Assembly (NCBI GenBank): GCA_034231615.1
Contig: CM067318.1
Coordinates: 31,327,723 to 31,391,722, forward strand
Source: Meghimatium bilineatum
Taxonomy: Eukaryota > Mollusca > Gastropoda > Stylommatophora > Philomycidae
Reading direction: 5' to 3'
Length of the DNA stretch: 64,000 bases
The notes beneath the pieces are model-generated. The model saw only the letters and a program-made list of their open reading frames with translations, had not been told where the DNA came from and searched no databases. The stretch's first letter is position 1. The number at the start of each line of letters is the position of its first letter. This document shows, one piece after another, positions 1 through 10,862 of the stretch. The position numbers and the translations under genes were made by a program.

Positions 1-1859
1 GAAAACAATATTTCCTGGGTGACTTGCCGTCGGGATTCATACATCCCAGATATTCAGTCTGCAACTCGTTTGTTCAAGCTACTGGCATGTCTCATTTCTC
101 ACCAGTTGCGACAGACACGCCGCCGCCTCTATACTTTACCACTTTGTTTTCTCGTTAAATAGCCAAGGCAAACAATACCTTTTATCTGGTATGTCAATAC
201 CTGGCCGAATGAGTCTCTCTCCACTGGCGGAGACGAATAATGTCCATTATCAGGCAGTCCTACATCGGCCAACTTGTTGGCTTATGTCGTCTGATTTGCT
301 AGCTTCGCGGAGACTGTCTTTCTTAAACATGGTATAATTTGCCATAAAGGCAAGTTTGTGACAATATTGTTAAAACACTTTACTTGTTCATTTGGTTCTG
401 TCAGACATTCTCTCTGGATATTGACTAAGCAGCCGAGCTACTGTTCTATTGTTCTGGCCTGCCACACCTCTATTACAAGTGGACTTGTCTTGCGTAAATA
501 GACGCATTTTACCCATCAAGACCAACTCATTGATGTGGAGGTGGGGCTTAGTTCAGTCTACAGAAACTGGAAACTAATATTGGGCCACCGCCCCCAACAT
601 CAAGCAGGACAAAAGTCCTGCCCAAGTAAGCATTCTTGTTAAATACGGATATACCATGCTGAGAGGCGCCCCAGTAACCATAGTGTCAAGCAACACTACT
701 CCAATGTAAAAAAACTCCAAAGGTTGTATTTCGTACTGATGCAATATATATATATATATATATATATATACTTTTCTCACTCCTGAGGATCGAAAATCTG
801 CAAAATCAGCCATGAGAGAAGCGGCGATTGGACGTCTTCATTGTCTATTTGTTATTCTTACAATGGCCTGCTTCCTGGTCGCCTGTAAACACACAAACGA
901 TTATCATTATATGGTGTTAATTGTCAATTGTGAAAAAACAAACAAAAAAGATTTTTAAAAACAGCACTCTAGACGACAGCCAACAATAACAGATCACCAC
1001 AAAAAAAAAGAGTGGCATCACTGGTAGCGACTATAGCGACAGTTTCTTTTACTGACTATTCATACTTCTGTGAGAGCGAACATATTGCTATTTAACCGTC
1101 GACTGAAACAACTTCAGAAAAGAAGCACATAGGTACTAAAATATCTGCAACAATCATTCAGGAGAACAATGAATATACCAAAAACATTATAGGGTTCCTT
1201 ACAAACTCTATATCCATTATAATGGCTTTAATAATAAGACCATTACCCGTCAGTCAAGGTAGTAGGGGTGCCACTCTGGAGTCATCGGCACAAAAAGCTC
1301 TTCAAACATCTATATTCTCAGTCATTCGGCGGAGTGTAGAAAAATCAAGACCAGACCATTCCTTGATGTTAGAAATCCGGGATTTTCTCATGGCCCCTCT
1401 TCTGTTTTCACTCTCAACTGTTCCTTGCAAAATAGTCTTAGAAAGTGAGTGATGTCTCGTTGCATGTTCAAACCATGCATTTGATAGGTAACCATAACAG
1501 TTTTCTCTCACTCTGTCTATATTTTGATGTGTAATCATATCATTTTTCTCTCGCTTTATCCATATTTTGATGGTCATGCGCAGACTCATATCTGCGCAAG
1601 GTTATATATTGAGTGTGCGTATTTAACCATTCTCCATAGTTAATCACGTCATCTCCATTAACTTTATATGACCGTAAAATTATAAAAAAAACCATATCAA
1701 ACACCCCTTTACGACAGTACTAATAGGGAAACAGAATCACATTCTTACAACAGTACGACTATGGATAGACTGAATCATCCCCTTCCACGACTAGGACAAA
1801 TTGAATTCCCCCCCCCCCCAAAAAAAAATAAAATCACCAAAGGACGAGCAGAGTTTATA
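1..1859. other. No gene recognised
   Basis: Open frames here are short and have no recognisable motif. The stretch holds an (AT)n microsatellite at 744-770 and a C-run followed by an A-run near 1808-1828. I see no exon, RNA gene or transposon end that I can support. Confidence 0.5.
744..770. repeat. (AT)n microsatellite
   Basis: Uninterrupted alternating AT for about 27 bases. The apparent IYIYIYIY stretch in a short antisense frame across it is only the translation of this repeat. Confidence 0.9.
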
Positions 1860-1861
1860 CT

Positions 1862-3165
1862 TCTCTAGCTCCGGTCACGTTTCATACATCTCTAGCTCCG
1901 TGGTAAGACCTTGAGAGCGATAAACTGCCAGACCTGAAGGAAGCCATGCGAGGAGTTAGCATCCAAAGATGGGTGGATACCATACTAGGAAATGAAGAGG
2001 CAGATAGACTGGCAAAGGATGGAGAAATACAGAAACAAAAATACCAAGAAATCAACTACCAAGAAAAGAGGACCCTCATCAAAACCATCAAGAAAGTTGA
2101 CCACCCAAAAGACAATTATCGCTATCTCGACAGAGCAGAGCAAGTTGTTATCTTCCGCCTTAGAACAGGACGTAACAGATTAAACAACCATTTAAATAGA
2201 CTAAGACTGGTCCCATCACCTATGTGCCCTTGTAGGCAGGCATCACAGACGACTGAACATATTCTGCAAGACTGCAATACACTAAACCAGTTAAGGGAAG
2301 AACACTGGCCCAGAGAGATGGATATTCACAGAAAGATGTATGGGAGTTTTCACATACAGCAGCATTTATTAAGAAAACAGGACTTGCTGTGTAGACATGT
2401 CAAACTCTGAACGAGAAGAAGAAGAGCTCCGTGGTCACGTTTCATACATCTCTAGCTCCGTGGTTACGTTACACACATCTCTAGCTCCGTGGTCACGTTT
2501 CATACATCTCTAGCTCCGTCGTCACGTTTTATACATCTCTAGTTCCGTGGTCACGTTTCATACATCTCTAGCTCCGTCGTCACGTTTCATACATCTCTAG
2601 CTCCGTCGTCACGTTTCATACATCTCTAGCTCCGTCGTCACGTTTCATACATCTCTAGCTCCGTCGTCACGTTTCATACATCTCTAGCTCCGTCGTCACG
2701 TTTCATACATCTCTAGCTCCGTGGTTACGTTACATACATCTCTAGCTCCGTGGTTACGTTTCATACATCTCTAGCTCCGTGGTCACGTTTTATACATCTC
2801 TAGTTCCGTGGTCACGTTTCATACATCTCTAGCTCCGTCGTCACGTTTCATACATCTCTAGCTCCGTCGTCACGTTTCATACATCTCTAGCTCCGTGGTT
2901 ACGTTTCATACATCTCTAGCTCCGTGGTTACGTTACATACATCTCTAGCTCCGTGGTTACGTTACATACATCTCTAGCTCCGTGGTTACGTTACATACAT
3001 CTCTAGCTCTGTGATCACGTTTCATACATCTCTAGCTCCGTGGTTACGTTACATACATCTCTAGCTCCGTGGTTACGTTACATACATCTCTAGCTCCGTG
3101 GTTACGTTACATACATCCCTAACTCCGTGTTCACGTTTCATACATCTCTAGCTCCGTTGTCATGT
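1862..3165. repeat. 29-bp minisatellite, split by a LINE
   Basis: Tandem units of 29 bp with the core CATCTCTAGCTCCGTSGT followed by a variable YACGTTWCATA part. About 25 units lie at 2425-3165 and two at 1862-1904; the block between them is the LINE at 1905-2424. Units differ at a few positions (CAC/TAC, TTT/TTA, GGT/CGT), and identical variants cluster, which suggests local unit duplication. The function is unknown and no coding sense is apparent. Confidence 0.93.
1905..2424 (+). mobile_element. LINE-A copy, 5'-truncated, RNase H C-terminus
   Basis: The frame at 1946-2410 encodes the end of an RNase H domain followed by the C-terminal region of a non-LTR retrotransposon polyprotein. Visible motifs are GNEEADRLAKDG (last catalytic Asp of RNase H), AEQVVIFRLRTGRNRL, and a Cys/His cluster CPC...TTEHILQDC. 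The element ends CTGAACGAGAAGAAGAAG. It is flanked by AGCTCCGTGGT at 1894-1904 and 2425-2435, an 11-bp target-site duplication inside the minisatellite. It is 5'-truncated, as target-primed reverse transcription typically produces, and cannot be autonomous. Confidence 0.88.
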
Positions 3166-3212
3166 GCAATGATTAAATCCGCAGATAAGGGGTATTTGAG
3201 GGAATTCAATCC

Positions 3213-3345
3213 CTCACGGAGTTGAGTGTCTTATCACATATTGGGTCACAGTCACCCAGAAATCACGCTGAAGTTGGATGTATCCGGCCACAAGCGCAAA
3301 TTTTGACAGTTATACTGTACACCACGACACAATGCAATCAGAGCC
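3213..3345 (+). mobile_element. SINE-A fragment
   Basis: Matches the middle of SINE-A as seen at 14941-15210 and 17392-17685: the CCATATAGGGTCA-like block, then GCTGAAGTYGGATGT, a GGCC...GCGCA block and CACGACACAATGC. Both ends are missing or decayed. Confidence 0.7.
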
Positions 3346-3489
3346 GTCTTTACACCATTTTGGGCCACTGGGCAAAGAAAGAAAGCTGCCCCCCCCTCTC
3401 AAGAATAAAAAATAAATTGTTGATTAATATTAAAAATAATGTATTATTTATTTTATTGTCACTATACTTATTTCAACAAAATTGTTTTT

Positions 3490-3550
3490 ACTCCCACATA
3501 AGATTTTATTCCCACATAAGATTTTACTCCCACATAAGATTTTACTCCCA
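3490..3550. repeat. 18-bp short tandem repeat
   Basis: Three and a half units of ACTCCCACATAAGATTTT, directly next to the downstream end of the antisense hAT relic. Confidence 0.88.
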
Positions 3551-4040
3551 TCAAATTCAGGCTGTATCCTGCACAGGGTACATAGATGGCAAACTCATTG
3601 AGTTCACGAATACGTGCTACAATCCAGTGTATCGTCCAGATATATTTGACGCATTATCGTATGATTGGCCACGGCAGTTTGATAGTGGAATTTTGTTCTC
3701 TTTAAGAAAATCCACAACAGTGTCTGTTAAATTCTTTGATCCATGAGAAAAGATGGGGATGAACATCAAGAAACGTTCCACAGGTTCGCAGACTTTAATG
3801 TATCGGGCAGTAAATGTCAGTTGATCTATGTGTGAGATGTCTGGAGCAGAATCTACACTCATTGAATAATACTTTGACTCTTTGACTTTTTCAAGAACAG
3901 AACCAAGAATCTGTTGTCCCATTAAATCAATAAATTCCTCACAAATATTGGCAGATAAATATGACGTATTTCCTTTTCCAGGATTTCCACACATTTTGAG
4001 ATGTTCCTCCAGGAAATGATCAAATTCACTCAGTAGCTAT
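3551..4040 (-). pseudogene. ZMYM1-like hAT transposase relic, downstream part
   Basis: The antisense frame at 3617-3994 resembles the DUF4371/RNase H-like region of ZMYM1-type hAT proteins. Visible segments are LLSEFDHFLEEHLKMCGNPG, YYSMSVDSAPDISHIDQL, and CRGQSYDNASNISGRYTGLQ with the QSYDNASN catalytic-region motif. A frameshifted continuation to about 3551 contains a VPCAGYSLNL-like motif. The relic continues upstream at 4677-5115 but is separated from it by an inserted LINE. Frameshifts and the split rule out a working protein. The family assignment is by motif; ZMYM1-derived host genes share it. Confidence 0.75.
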
Positions 4041-4584
4041 AGTATACCTCTACATTTCCATCTTACCTGCCTACGTAAATTACTAAACGTCCATTGGTGG
4101 GACAAAGTACCAGACTACGAGGTCTTGGAAAAATCAACCTCAATAAGCATCCACACAATACTTATGAAGGCGCAAGCACGCTGGGCAGGCCATCTTGTGC
4201 GTATGGAGAACTCGCGTTTGCCAAAACAAATATATTATGGAGCACTCAAGGCAGGATTTCGAAAAGCTGGTGGACAGAAAAAGCACTCCAAAGACACGCC
4301 CAAGTCATCCTTGAAACATCTTAACATTGACGTAGGCGCTTGGGAGAGCCTCGCTCAGGATAGAACAGCATGGCGTTACAGCATTAGAACGGGAGCACTA
4401 GCGGCGGAAGAATTCAGACAAGATTCTGCAAGACAGAAGCGGACACGTAGAAAAGAAAAAACATCTCAACCTCACATAGATACCCTCTATTGTTGTCAAT
4501 TCTGTAAAAGAACATTTTGTGCGCGCATTGGACGTGCTAGTCATTTAAAAACGCACTATTAACTTTTATTAGTTTTATTATTTA

Positions 4585-4615
<31 letters not shown>

Positions 4616-4676
4616 GGTTGAGTTTTTGGTCATCGTCGATCACGACGGACGAACATCATACCTAAATAGTTACCAT
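4041..4676 (+). mobile_element. LINE-C 3' end with zinc finger, inside hAT relic
   Basis: The frame at 4125-4562 is a C-terminal LINE polyprotein tail. It has MKAQARWAGHLVRMENSRLP, KKHSKDTPKSSLKHL, a tryptophan-rich block (AWESLAQDRTAWRYSI) and a C2H2-like finger CQFCKRTFCARIGRASHLKTH. Upstream sequence to about 4048 encodes RKLLNVHWWDKVPDYEVL. The 3' UTR holds a (TTA)n run and ends GGTCATCGTCGATCACGACGGACGA, a terminus shared with 50150-50195 and 16560-16595. It interrupts the antisense hAT frame between residues reading NYLG and LLSEF. Confidence 0.85.
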
Positions 4677-5115
4677 TATTTGCTGATCCAATAATCTGAT
4701 TTTCGCCTCGAAATGGCAAACCTCTGGAAGCAAGAAAACGAATTACAGAAACCAAACGTGTCATCCCTTTATGCCAATATTCCTGCTCTGAGCGATGTTG
4801 CTAAGTAATAAAGAATCTACACTTCCAGTTTCTTTATGCCTTATCAAATATTCCGGCGCGCACTTTCTATGTTCTTCTCCATTTTCATGTTCTACAATAA
4901 CATTGCTATCCTTCCAGTCATTGAACCCCGATGTAGCAAAAGAATATTCTTTCTTGGACAACAGGCGACATACAAAGCAATACAAACGACCTTGGGATGG
5001 TGAATAGAGTTGTCCATTCACGTTTTACAAACTCTCCATTCCGTAGTTGACGTTTGAGCACATTGTCAGTCATATACCTTGCCGTCATATTCTCTGCGTC
5101 AGCTGTTTTATACAA
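4677..5115 (-). pseudogene. ZMYM1-like hAT relic, zinc-finger part
   Basis: Antisense frames overlap near 5000-5020 with a frameshift. They read NVLKRQLRNGEFVKREW, then YSPSQGRLYCFVCRLLS, FATSGFNDWKDSNVIVEHE and EHRKC. This is the TTF-type zinc-finger region at the N-terminus of ZMYM1-like hAT proteins, with the C-x2-C and H...H...C pattern visible. A further decayed stretch (RFLASRGLPFRGENQIIGS) reaches about 4680, directly before the inserted LINE. It is the upstream half of the relic at 3551-4040. Confidence 0.78.
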
Positions 5116-5396
5116 TCTGCGTGAGTTTGAAAAGTTACTATCATGGTTCTGACATGATGATTAAACTTCAATCTACAGAATGTGGTAAATGACATTCCGG
5201 AACATTGGTCCAGGTTCAAGGTTGGAAGTGATTGGTAAACTTAAAGGGTCAGTTCGCATATAAACACAAAATTATGAGATTTTTATAAAATAATACTAAA
5301 TTTTATACGGGTTTTCCGAAACCCTACAACATATTCGCATGGGGCCCCTATGCATGTGGGCCCCCGGGCTAATGCCCAACGGGTCAATGGGTTAAG

Positions 5397-5475
5397 ACGG
5401 CATTGAATGCATTCCATTCTCAGGACTACATCCTGCTAGTCTGCAGGAATTTGAGAACGTACGCAAAAGAAGTTG
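5397..5475 (+). mobile_element. SINE-A 3' fragment
   Basis: Carries the 3' half of SINE-A: GCATTCCATTCTCAGGACTA, CATCCTGCTAGTCTGCAGGA, then TTTGAGAACGTACGCAAAAGAAG. The terminal GCANAAGAAG type end is kept. Confidence 0.7.
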
Positions 5476-5937
5476 GTAGGCACACAATCTGGGATAGAAC
5501 CTAAATCAACGAATGTCCATTGGAACAGAAAAGGGTCCCCGCCTCTGTTGTAGGCATACATATGTGTTAAACACTTTTTTTTTTATTGATTTGGCTTCAT
5601 TGTATGATGTATATTGTTCTTTTCATTCTTGTTTACTGCCAGATTTTATGCATATGCACTACCTCGAAATTTATTCTTCGCATCTTTTCAATTATGAATC
5701 ACGTGCTGCTAAATATTTTCTACAAACTCTGTAGCTGATTGAATATTTCTAATTTTCTGCATTAAAATATCGTGTTAAATGTCTCCTGGTTGAAAGGTTA
5801 ACATATGTAGAGGATTGACTTTATTGTACACGGATATTCCCATACGTACTTAATCCCTTTCAATGAAGCGGCACACCGAATGTCAAAAGTATCATACATA
5901 ATATGTAACTACATAACTTCAAGCGAATATGCCTCGC

Positions 5938-6567
5938 GTGGTTTGTGTCTGTAGGTCTCACCAATGGCTCACTAGACAAACCACCCATGCAACAGAAAAC
6001 CTTAGTAGATGACAAGCCGTTATAATGAGGTTATCTTCTTATAGAAGCTTCATGGCACGTCATCTATACACTTTTGCTTTTCATGCTTTTATTTTATTGT
6101 TGCAATGTGTTTTATGCTTAATTTTTTGTTTATCTATGTATGCACCATCTCTGGTTGGGAGGGAGCCAGAGATGTGCTGGGCAGCACCGGAGAGGAGGAA
6201 ACTCACAGCACTGTTTTTTCCTATGGCCGTGGCCCATCATAGAGGCACAGTGACTCAGGGCGTGACAATCCTTCTGACTTGAACATGTGGTTGCATGCCT
6301 GGAGCAGTAGAGAAGTTCGGCATAACCAGTAGTCAATTGGTGGCGGGGAATGAGCACAGTGAACCCTATCTTAGCTGCAGTGGCTCGGAGCAGCTCATAG
6401 GTTGAAACCTACCTTCCTGGTGGTGTGCTAGTTATTCTCTAGCTATGGCCCGGGGTGGAACGAAAATCCACAGACTTCCCAGCAATATAGTGCCAGTAAA
6501 ATGACATTGGGTCAAAGGGCTTGAGCTCATGGACTGCTGGATCAGCAACCAACCAACCAACCAACCA
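5938..6567 (+). mobile_element. Dispersed repeat D ending in (ACCA)n
   Basis: The opposite-strand copy at 62421-63085 matches over most of its length. Shared blocks include GGCTCACTAGACAAACCA, CAACAGAAAACCTTAGTAGA, the GGTTGGGAGGGAGCCAGAGA block and ACTTCCCAGCAATATA. The last part, from ACATTGGGTCAAAGGGCTTG onward, equals the end of LINE-B and finishes in AACCAACCAACCAACC. There is no coding capacity. It looks like a retroposed repeat that uses a LINE-B terminus. Confidence 0.75.
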
Positions 6568-6861
6568 GCGATAATGCCCAATGAACACGAAACAAATCCA
6601 CATTGTAACAAGGCTTCTCAAGTCATATTAGAACTCTCAACCTTTTGATTACAGGGTGAGGTCTCATCACTAAGCCGTGGAGATCCCTGAGTCTGCCTGA
6701 AACGAGAAGAACGGTGTTCAAAACGCGAGTTAATGTTGGGACTAAATGAGGAATAATTGTGCATAGTTTTATCGCTATCAAAGTGAGATGGCTACAGGAT
6801 AACCTCTATGTTTCTTATCTTCGCTTTCATCAATAAAGTTGTATAATTAGCTACATTATAT

Positions 6862-7212
6862 TCTGACTTCGTTCTCAAGTTCCTGTAGATTAGCAGAAGT
6901 TAGTCCAGACAACGGAATGCGTTCTGTCATGGTTTGCAATTTTTATACAACATAGTGTGCTTTCCTCATGCCACATTATAATTCAGCTTGCCTTCTGGGT
7001 CACTTCAACTCTATATGGGAAGGGACTGACAATTCCACCCCATAACATCCCTAGTCGCCTATTACGACACTCATGAAAGGTAAACAATGTTGCTATTTCT
7101 ATCCTCCCTTTCGGGCCCCGGCAACACGCGGACGATTGGGGTTCGAACCAGCAAGTCTGACGTGATGAGTTTTGCAAATCTGGCCCACTATCAACTCTAA
7201 CTATCGTGCGAT
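6862..7212 (-). mobile_element. SINE-A copy with tRNA-like box B
   Basis: Read on the minus strand it runs from a tRNA-like head through the conserved GTGTTGCCGGGGCCCGAAAG core to the 3' block CAGNTTTGAGAACGAAGTCAG. The head contains GGTTCGAACCCC, a good RNA polymerase III box B. A weak box A candidate (TAGTTAGAGTTG) lies about 54 bp before it. This is the only copy here where I see the tRNA-related head. A gap around 6945-6985 has replaced part of the body. Confidence 0.72.
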
Positions 7213-8180
7213 TTACTAACAATTTTATTTCAGTTTATTTAATGAATATCTTGTTTAATTCTAGAAAACAATAAATAGCTTTAATTTAAGTAGCTGAATA
7301 AATTAACTTGAATGTGATGTCATTTTTGTTTTGGTAGTAAAAGTAAAGTAAAGTAACCCATAGCATTTATTAATGCCGTAGGAGTGTGAGATGTTAGCGA
7401 TCTCACATTTCAGAGGCTCTGCAAATGAGGGCGGTAACCATCTCCTCTCCCTCACTTTTTTTGGCGGTAGATTCATAATTGAATCGACACTCGGACATCT
7501 AGATATACTGGGCGTAGCACTGACGTCACACTTTTTGCGAAGTCCATTTCAAGAATAGTTCTGCGTGCTGATCTCACACAGCGTCACTGATCTTGAGTGA
7601 TCATGCGACAAATTATGCACCCAATCAATTCACCCTATCGATTGTCAACTATTGTCAAACTTTAAAAACATTTTTCTCGTCAATTGTTAACGTAATTTTT
7701 GAATTGCTCTTTGGAAACCTTCGCAGAAAAATGAGAAATGAGACGAGGTGATCAAAAACTAATGACGAAGGGTATGCATGAAGATGATTCCTGTGGATCT
7801 TCTTTTTTTGTGTGAAGTACTCAAAAGTAGTTTTTGAACAAAGAGCGTGGAAGGTTAGTTTTTTTTAAATTATTGATATGTTTCCGTTGGTCACTATATA
7901 CTTGGAATGGCATACCAAAAATAGCCATGGCGACTCCAAAGTATATAAATATTAATCAAAGGAAATTGAAACAATAATAAAAAAAACGTAACGAATGAAG
8001 TCCTAATTAATTATGTGCACAGGACTTCTATACTGTCAAAGGTTACGGCTCTACCGCCAGACGTAGTAGCAGCTCAATAAAGTCGATCGGCTTTCTGTTT
8101 GTCTTGAACAGTAGCATGACCAGGTACTAGACCTAATCTCCTAGATATAAGGAAACCACCAGAAAAAAAGAAAGAAAATT
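7213..8180. other. No gene recognised
   Basis: AT-rich sequence with poly-A and poly-T runs and a short AGTAAAGTAAAGTAA repeat near 7338-7358. I recognise no coding motif, splice-bounded exon or transposon end. Confidence 0.5.
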
Positions 8181-8990
8181 AGTTAGTTAGTCGTTGGATC
8201 ATCTTCACTGCACTCTGGACAAGTCCATATGTGCTCAGATCTCTCTTTGAGTGTATCCGCCATTACACGTTGACTGACGGTCCCAGTACGCAGTTGATTG
8301 ATCATCATTCTTTCTCGCCCAAGAAACCTCTCCTTTCTAGCGACACCACATTTTAAACCAAGTTCCTTTATTCTAATCATGGAACAAATGCCATCGTCAC
8401 TTATACAGTCATTTGCTCTTGCGTTTTCCTGTAATGCGTTCAAAACGTCTGCTCGATCCATAGCTCCACCAACAGCCGTAGTAGTAGCGTCTGCGGCCAA
8501 CCTATCTTCTCTCTCATTACCCCGGACTCCCGCATGTCCCGGCACAAAAATGAAAGTCACTTTACGCATACAGGAATTCTTCACTGCATCCAGCCACTGT
8601 TTCAGAATGTCTCCCGCCTGAACTTTCACAATCATGCTCATCTAGTCACTAAGTATGCATGCATGCTCGCAGATAGTCTGCGAGCAGACCCATTGCAAAG
8701 CTTTGGTTACTGCCAAAATCTCCATTGTCATCCTGTTTGTCGTCTTAGCGAATGCACCACTTTCCTCTCTGATGGTTTCCCCCTACCTTTTAGCCGTGAA
8801 GGCCCAAGCACTTCTGATGTGTCTCTCAACCGACCCATCTGTATATACAGTCATATCACCTTCCCTGGAATTTTCACACCGATTTTCTCTCATATTATAC
8901 TCGTCTTCCATCCCAGTGATGCCAAAACTGAGTTTTCCGCATGATCTGAGATTTTTCTTTAGGGAATCTGTCAGTTTCCCCAACTGACTG
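8180..8990 (-). mobile_element. LINE-E fragment: RNase H and C-terminal tail
   Basis: Antisense frames cover an RNase H domain split by a frameshift near 8650-8800. The first frame has TVYTDGSVERHIRSAWAF (first catalytic Asp). The second has MSMIVKV, FIFVPGHAGVRGNEREDRLA (the last Asp of the family's ERADQLA is kept as ERED), and a Cys-rich tail ERSEHIWTCPECSEDDP. It is closely related to the longer copy at 36300-38625 and keeps the 3' coding end that copy has lost. Confidence 0.85.
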
Positions 8991-9775
8991 ACTAAACTAA
9001 CTAACCAATCAACCAACCATCTAACTAACCAACAAACAAATTAAGCAATATAATTAACAAACCACGCAACCAACCAATCAATCAACTGACTGACTAAACT
9101 AACTAACCAACCAACCAATCAATCAACCATCCAACTAACCAATAAACAAATTAAGCAATATAATTAACAAACCATGCAACCAACCAATCAATCAACTGAC
9201 TGACTAAACTAACTAACCAACCAACCAATCAATCGACCATCCAACTAACCAACAAACAAATTAAACAATATAATTAATAAACCACGCAACCAACCAATCA
9301 ACCAACCAACCAACCAATCAACCAACCATCCAACTAACCAACAAACAAATTAAACAATATAATTAACAAACCACGCAACCAACCAACCAACCAACTAACC
9401 AACCAACTGACTGACTAAACTAACTAACCAACCAATCAATGAACCATCCAACTAACCAACAAACAAATTAAACAATATAATTAATAAACCACGCAACCAA
9501 CCAATCAACCATCCAACTGACTGACTACACTTACTAACCAACCAACCAATCAACCAACCATCCAACTAACCAACAAACAAATTAAACAATATAATTAATA
9601 AACCACACAACCAACCAATCAACCAACCAACTGACTGACTACACTTACTAACCAACCAACCAATCAACCAACCATCCAACTAACCAACAAACAAATTAAA
9701 CAATATAATTAACAAACCATGCGACCAACCAATCAACTAACTAATCAATCAACTGATTGACTAGCGATAACAACT
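8985..9775. repeat. CCAA/CTGA-rich satellite, units of about 115 bp
   Basis: About seven long units made of CAACCAACCAAT-type short repeats, ACTGACTGACTAAACTAACT blocks, and a constant spacer ACAAACAAATTAAACAATATAATTAA. Nested short and long periodicity suggests a simple repeat that was later amplified as a longer unit. It lies between a LINE-E fragment on the minus strand and an inverted partial LINE-E copy at 10019-10110. Confidence 0.85.
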
Positions 9776-9833
9776 ATGACAATATATTATTGTTATTAAT
9801 AGCAAATTTATCTAACAAAGAGTAAAAGAGGGG

Positions 9834-9895
9834 ATCGAACTCGGTACCTTGGCCGTCAAAGACACGCTCTGTACCACTCCGCCACAGTTACCTGG
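9834..9895 (-). other. tRNA-like sequence with pol III boxes
   Basis: Read on the minus strand it contains TGGCGGAGTGG, a perfect match to the box A consensus TGGCNNAGTGG, and 39-40 bases later GAGTTCGATCC, close to box B. I could not fold convincing anticodon and T stems, so it is more likely a tRNA-derived SINE head or tRNA pseudogene than a working tRNA. Confidence 0.45.
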
Positions 9896-10018
9896 TAATT
9901 TTGTTTCCCTATATCATTTTTGTTAGCCTGTTCATTTTTGCAGACGCATTGCCAATCATGATGTTATATCTTGATCCAGCGACATTTTTATTGTTGATTG
10001 ACTGACTGATTAGCTGAC

Positions 10019-10152
10019 TGACAGATTCCCTAAAGAAAAATCTCAGATCATGCGAAAAAAACCCAGCTGTGGCATCACTGGTATGGAAGACGAGCATAAT
10101 ATGAGAGATAATAGTATCGAAAAGTCAAATGTAATTTGTTTTAGAATGCTCA
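10019..10152 (+). mobile_element. Short LINE-E fragment, inverted relative to 8180-8990
   Basis: The first 90 bases (GATTCCCTAAAGAAAAATCT, CAGATCATGCG, then GGAAGACGAGCATAATATGA) match the antisense LINE-E fragment near 8895-8965 in opposite orientation. The two copies flank the CCAA-rich satellite as an inverted pair. Confidence 0.7.
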
Positions 10153-10160
10153 AAATAATT

Positions 10161-10862
10161 GGTACAATACAAGAATCAGTGGAACGTTTTCTATGGAACA
10201 AATATCTATCTACGAAACTTCTTCTTCTTCTGCGATCAGTTTCTTATGCTCATAAATCTATACAGGAAGTGGACCGCCTCCATGAATTCAGTCGTCAGCA
10301 GGAGGTCCTCACAATTGCCCCACAGCTTCACCTTCAGATCTGTCTCTTGGGGCCATATTTTGGTTCACACGTCATCAAAGAGTGGGCATGTCTGCAGAAT
10401 ATGTTCTGGATTCTGGGAACCTTTTTGACATGGGCATTGGTCAGTTTGGGCAGCCTTAATTTTGTGGAGATGTGCTTGTAGTCTGCAGTGTCCTGTGCGA
10501 AGTCTAAAAATTGTGGTTTGTTGTGACCTGTTTAGCTTTATAATAGGGTCCTGTGGAAAGTTACCGCCTGTTCTCTATCTACGAAACACATAGCTAACAT
10601 AGTTAAACGGAACGAAATTCCGATAAAGACGCATATACCGACGCATCCAGTATTCTACACTTAGCGCGATGAGAGCCACTGATCACTCGACATGCGCTCT
10701 GCACACTGAGTGTGAGGTGGGTGGCCAGTTCATTACGCGCAAATCGCTAGATCGGTATTTTAAGTTACGACTTTTTACATTTCCGAGATAGTGCAATAGC
10801 ATATGAAATTTAAAAGACGGAATGTTGTCACGTGATTTGTCCACTGATTCTTGTATTGTACC
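10161..10862. mobile_element. Non-autonomous DNA transposon (MITE)
   Basis: Terminal inverted repeats of 23 bp, beginning GGTACAATACAAGAATC at 10161-10183 and mirrored exactly at 10840-10862. Both sides carry AAATAATT (10153-10160 and 10863-10870), an 8-bp target-site duplication. Without the LINE inside it (10219-10573 plus one duplication copy) the element is about 333 bp and has no coding frame. An 8-bp duplication is typical of hAT-type elements, though the superfamily is not proven. Confidence 0.85.
10219..10573 (-). mobile_element. LINE-A-like 3' fragment inside the MITE
   Basis: The antisense sequence encodes a decayed C-terminal LINE tail: an FLRLAQ-like start, ...KLRLPKLTNAHVKK, a QNIFCRHAHSLM region and a final LLTTEFMEAVHFLY-like segment. 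It ends in a GCAGAAGAAGAAG tail on the minus strand. TCTATCTACGAAAC occurs at 10205-10218 and 10574-10587, a 14-bp target-site duplication. Confidence 0.8.

Noticed and set aside
2425..3165. CRISPR-like or regulatory operator array
   Set aside because: It is a simple 29-bp minisatellite without spacers.
6130..6357. Conserved 75-codon frame also found near 62728
   Set aside because: The conservation is that of repeat D as DNA. The frame differs between copies and has no domain.
9834..9895. Functional tRNA gene
   Set aside because: Box A and B are good, but the anticodon and T stems do not pair convincingly.
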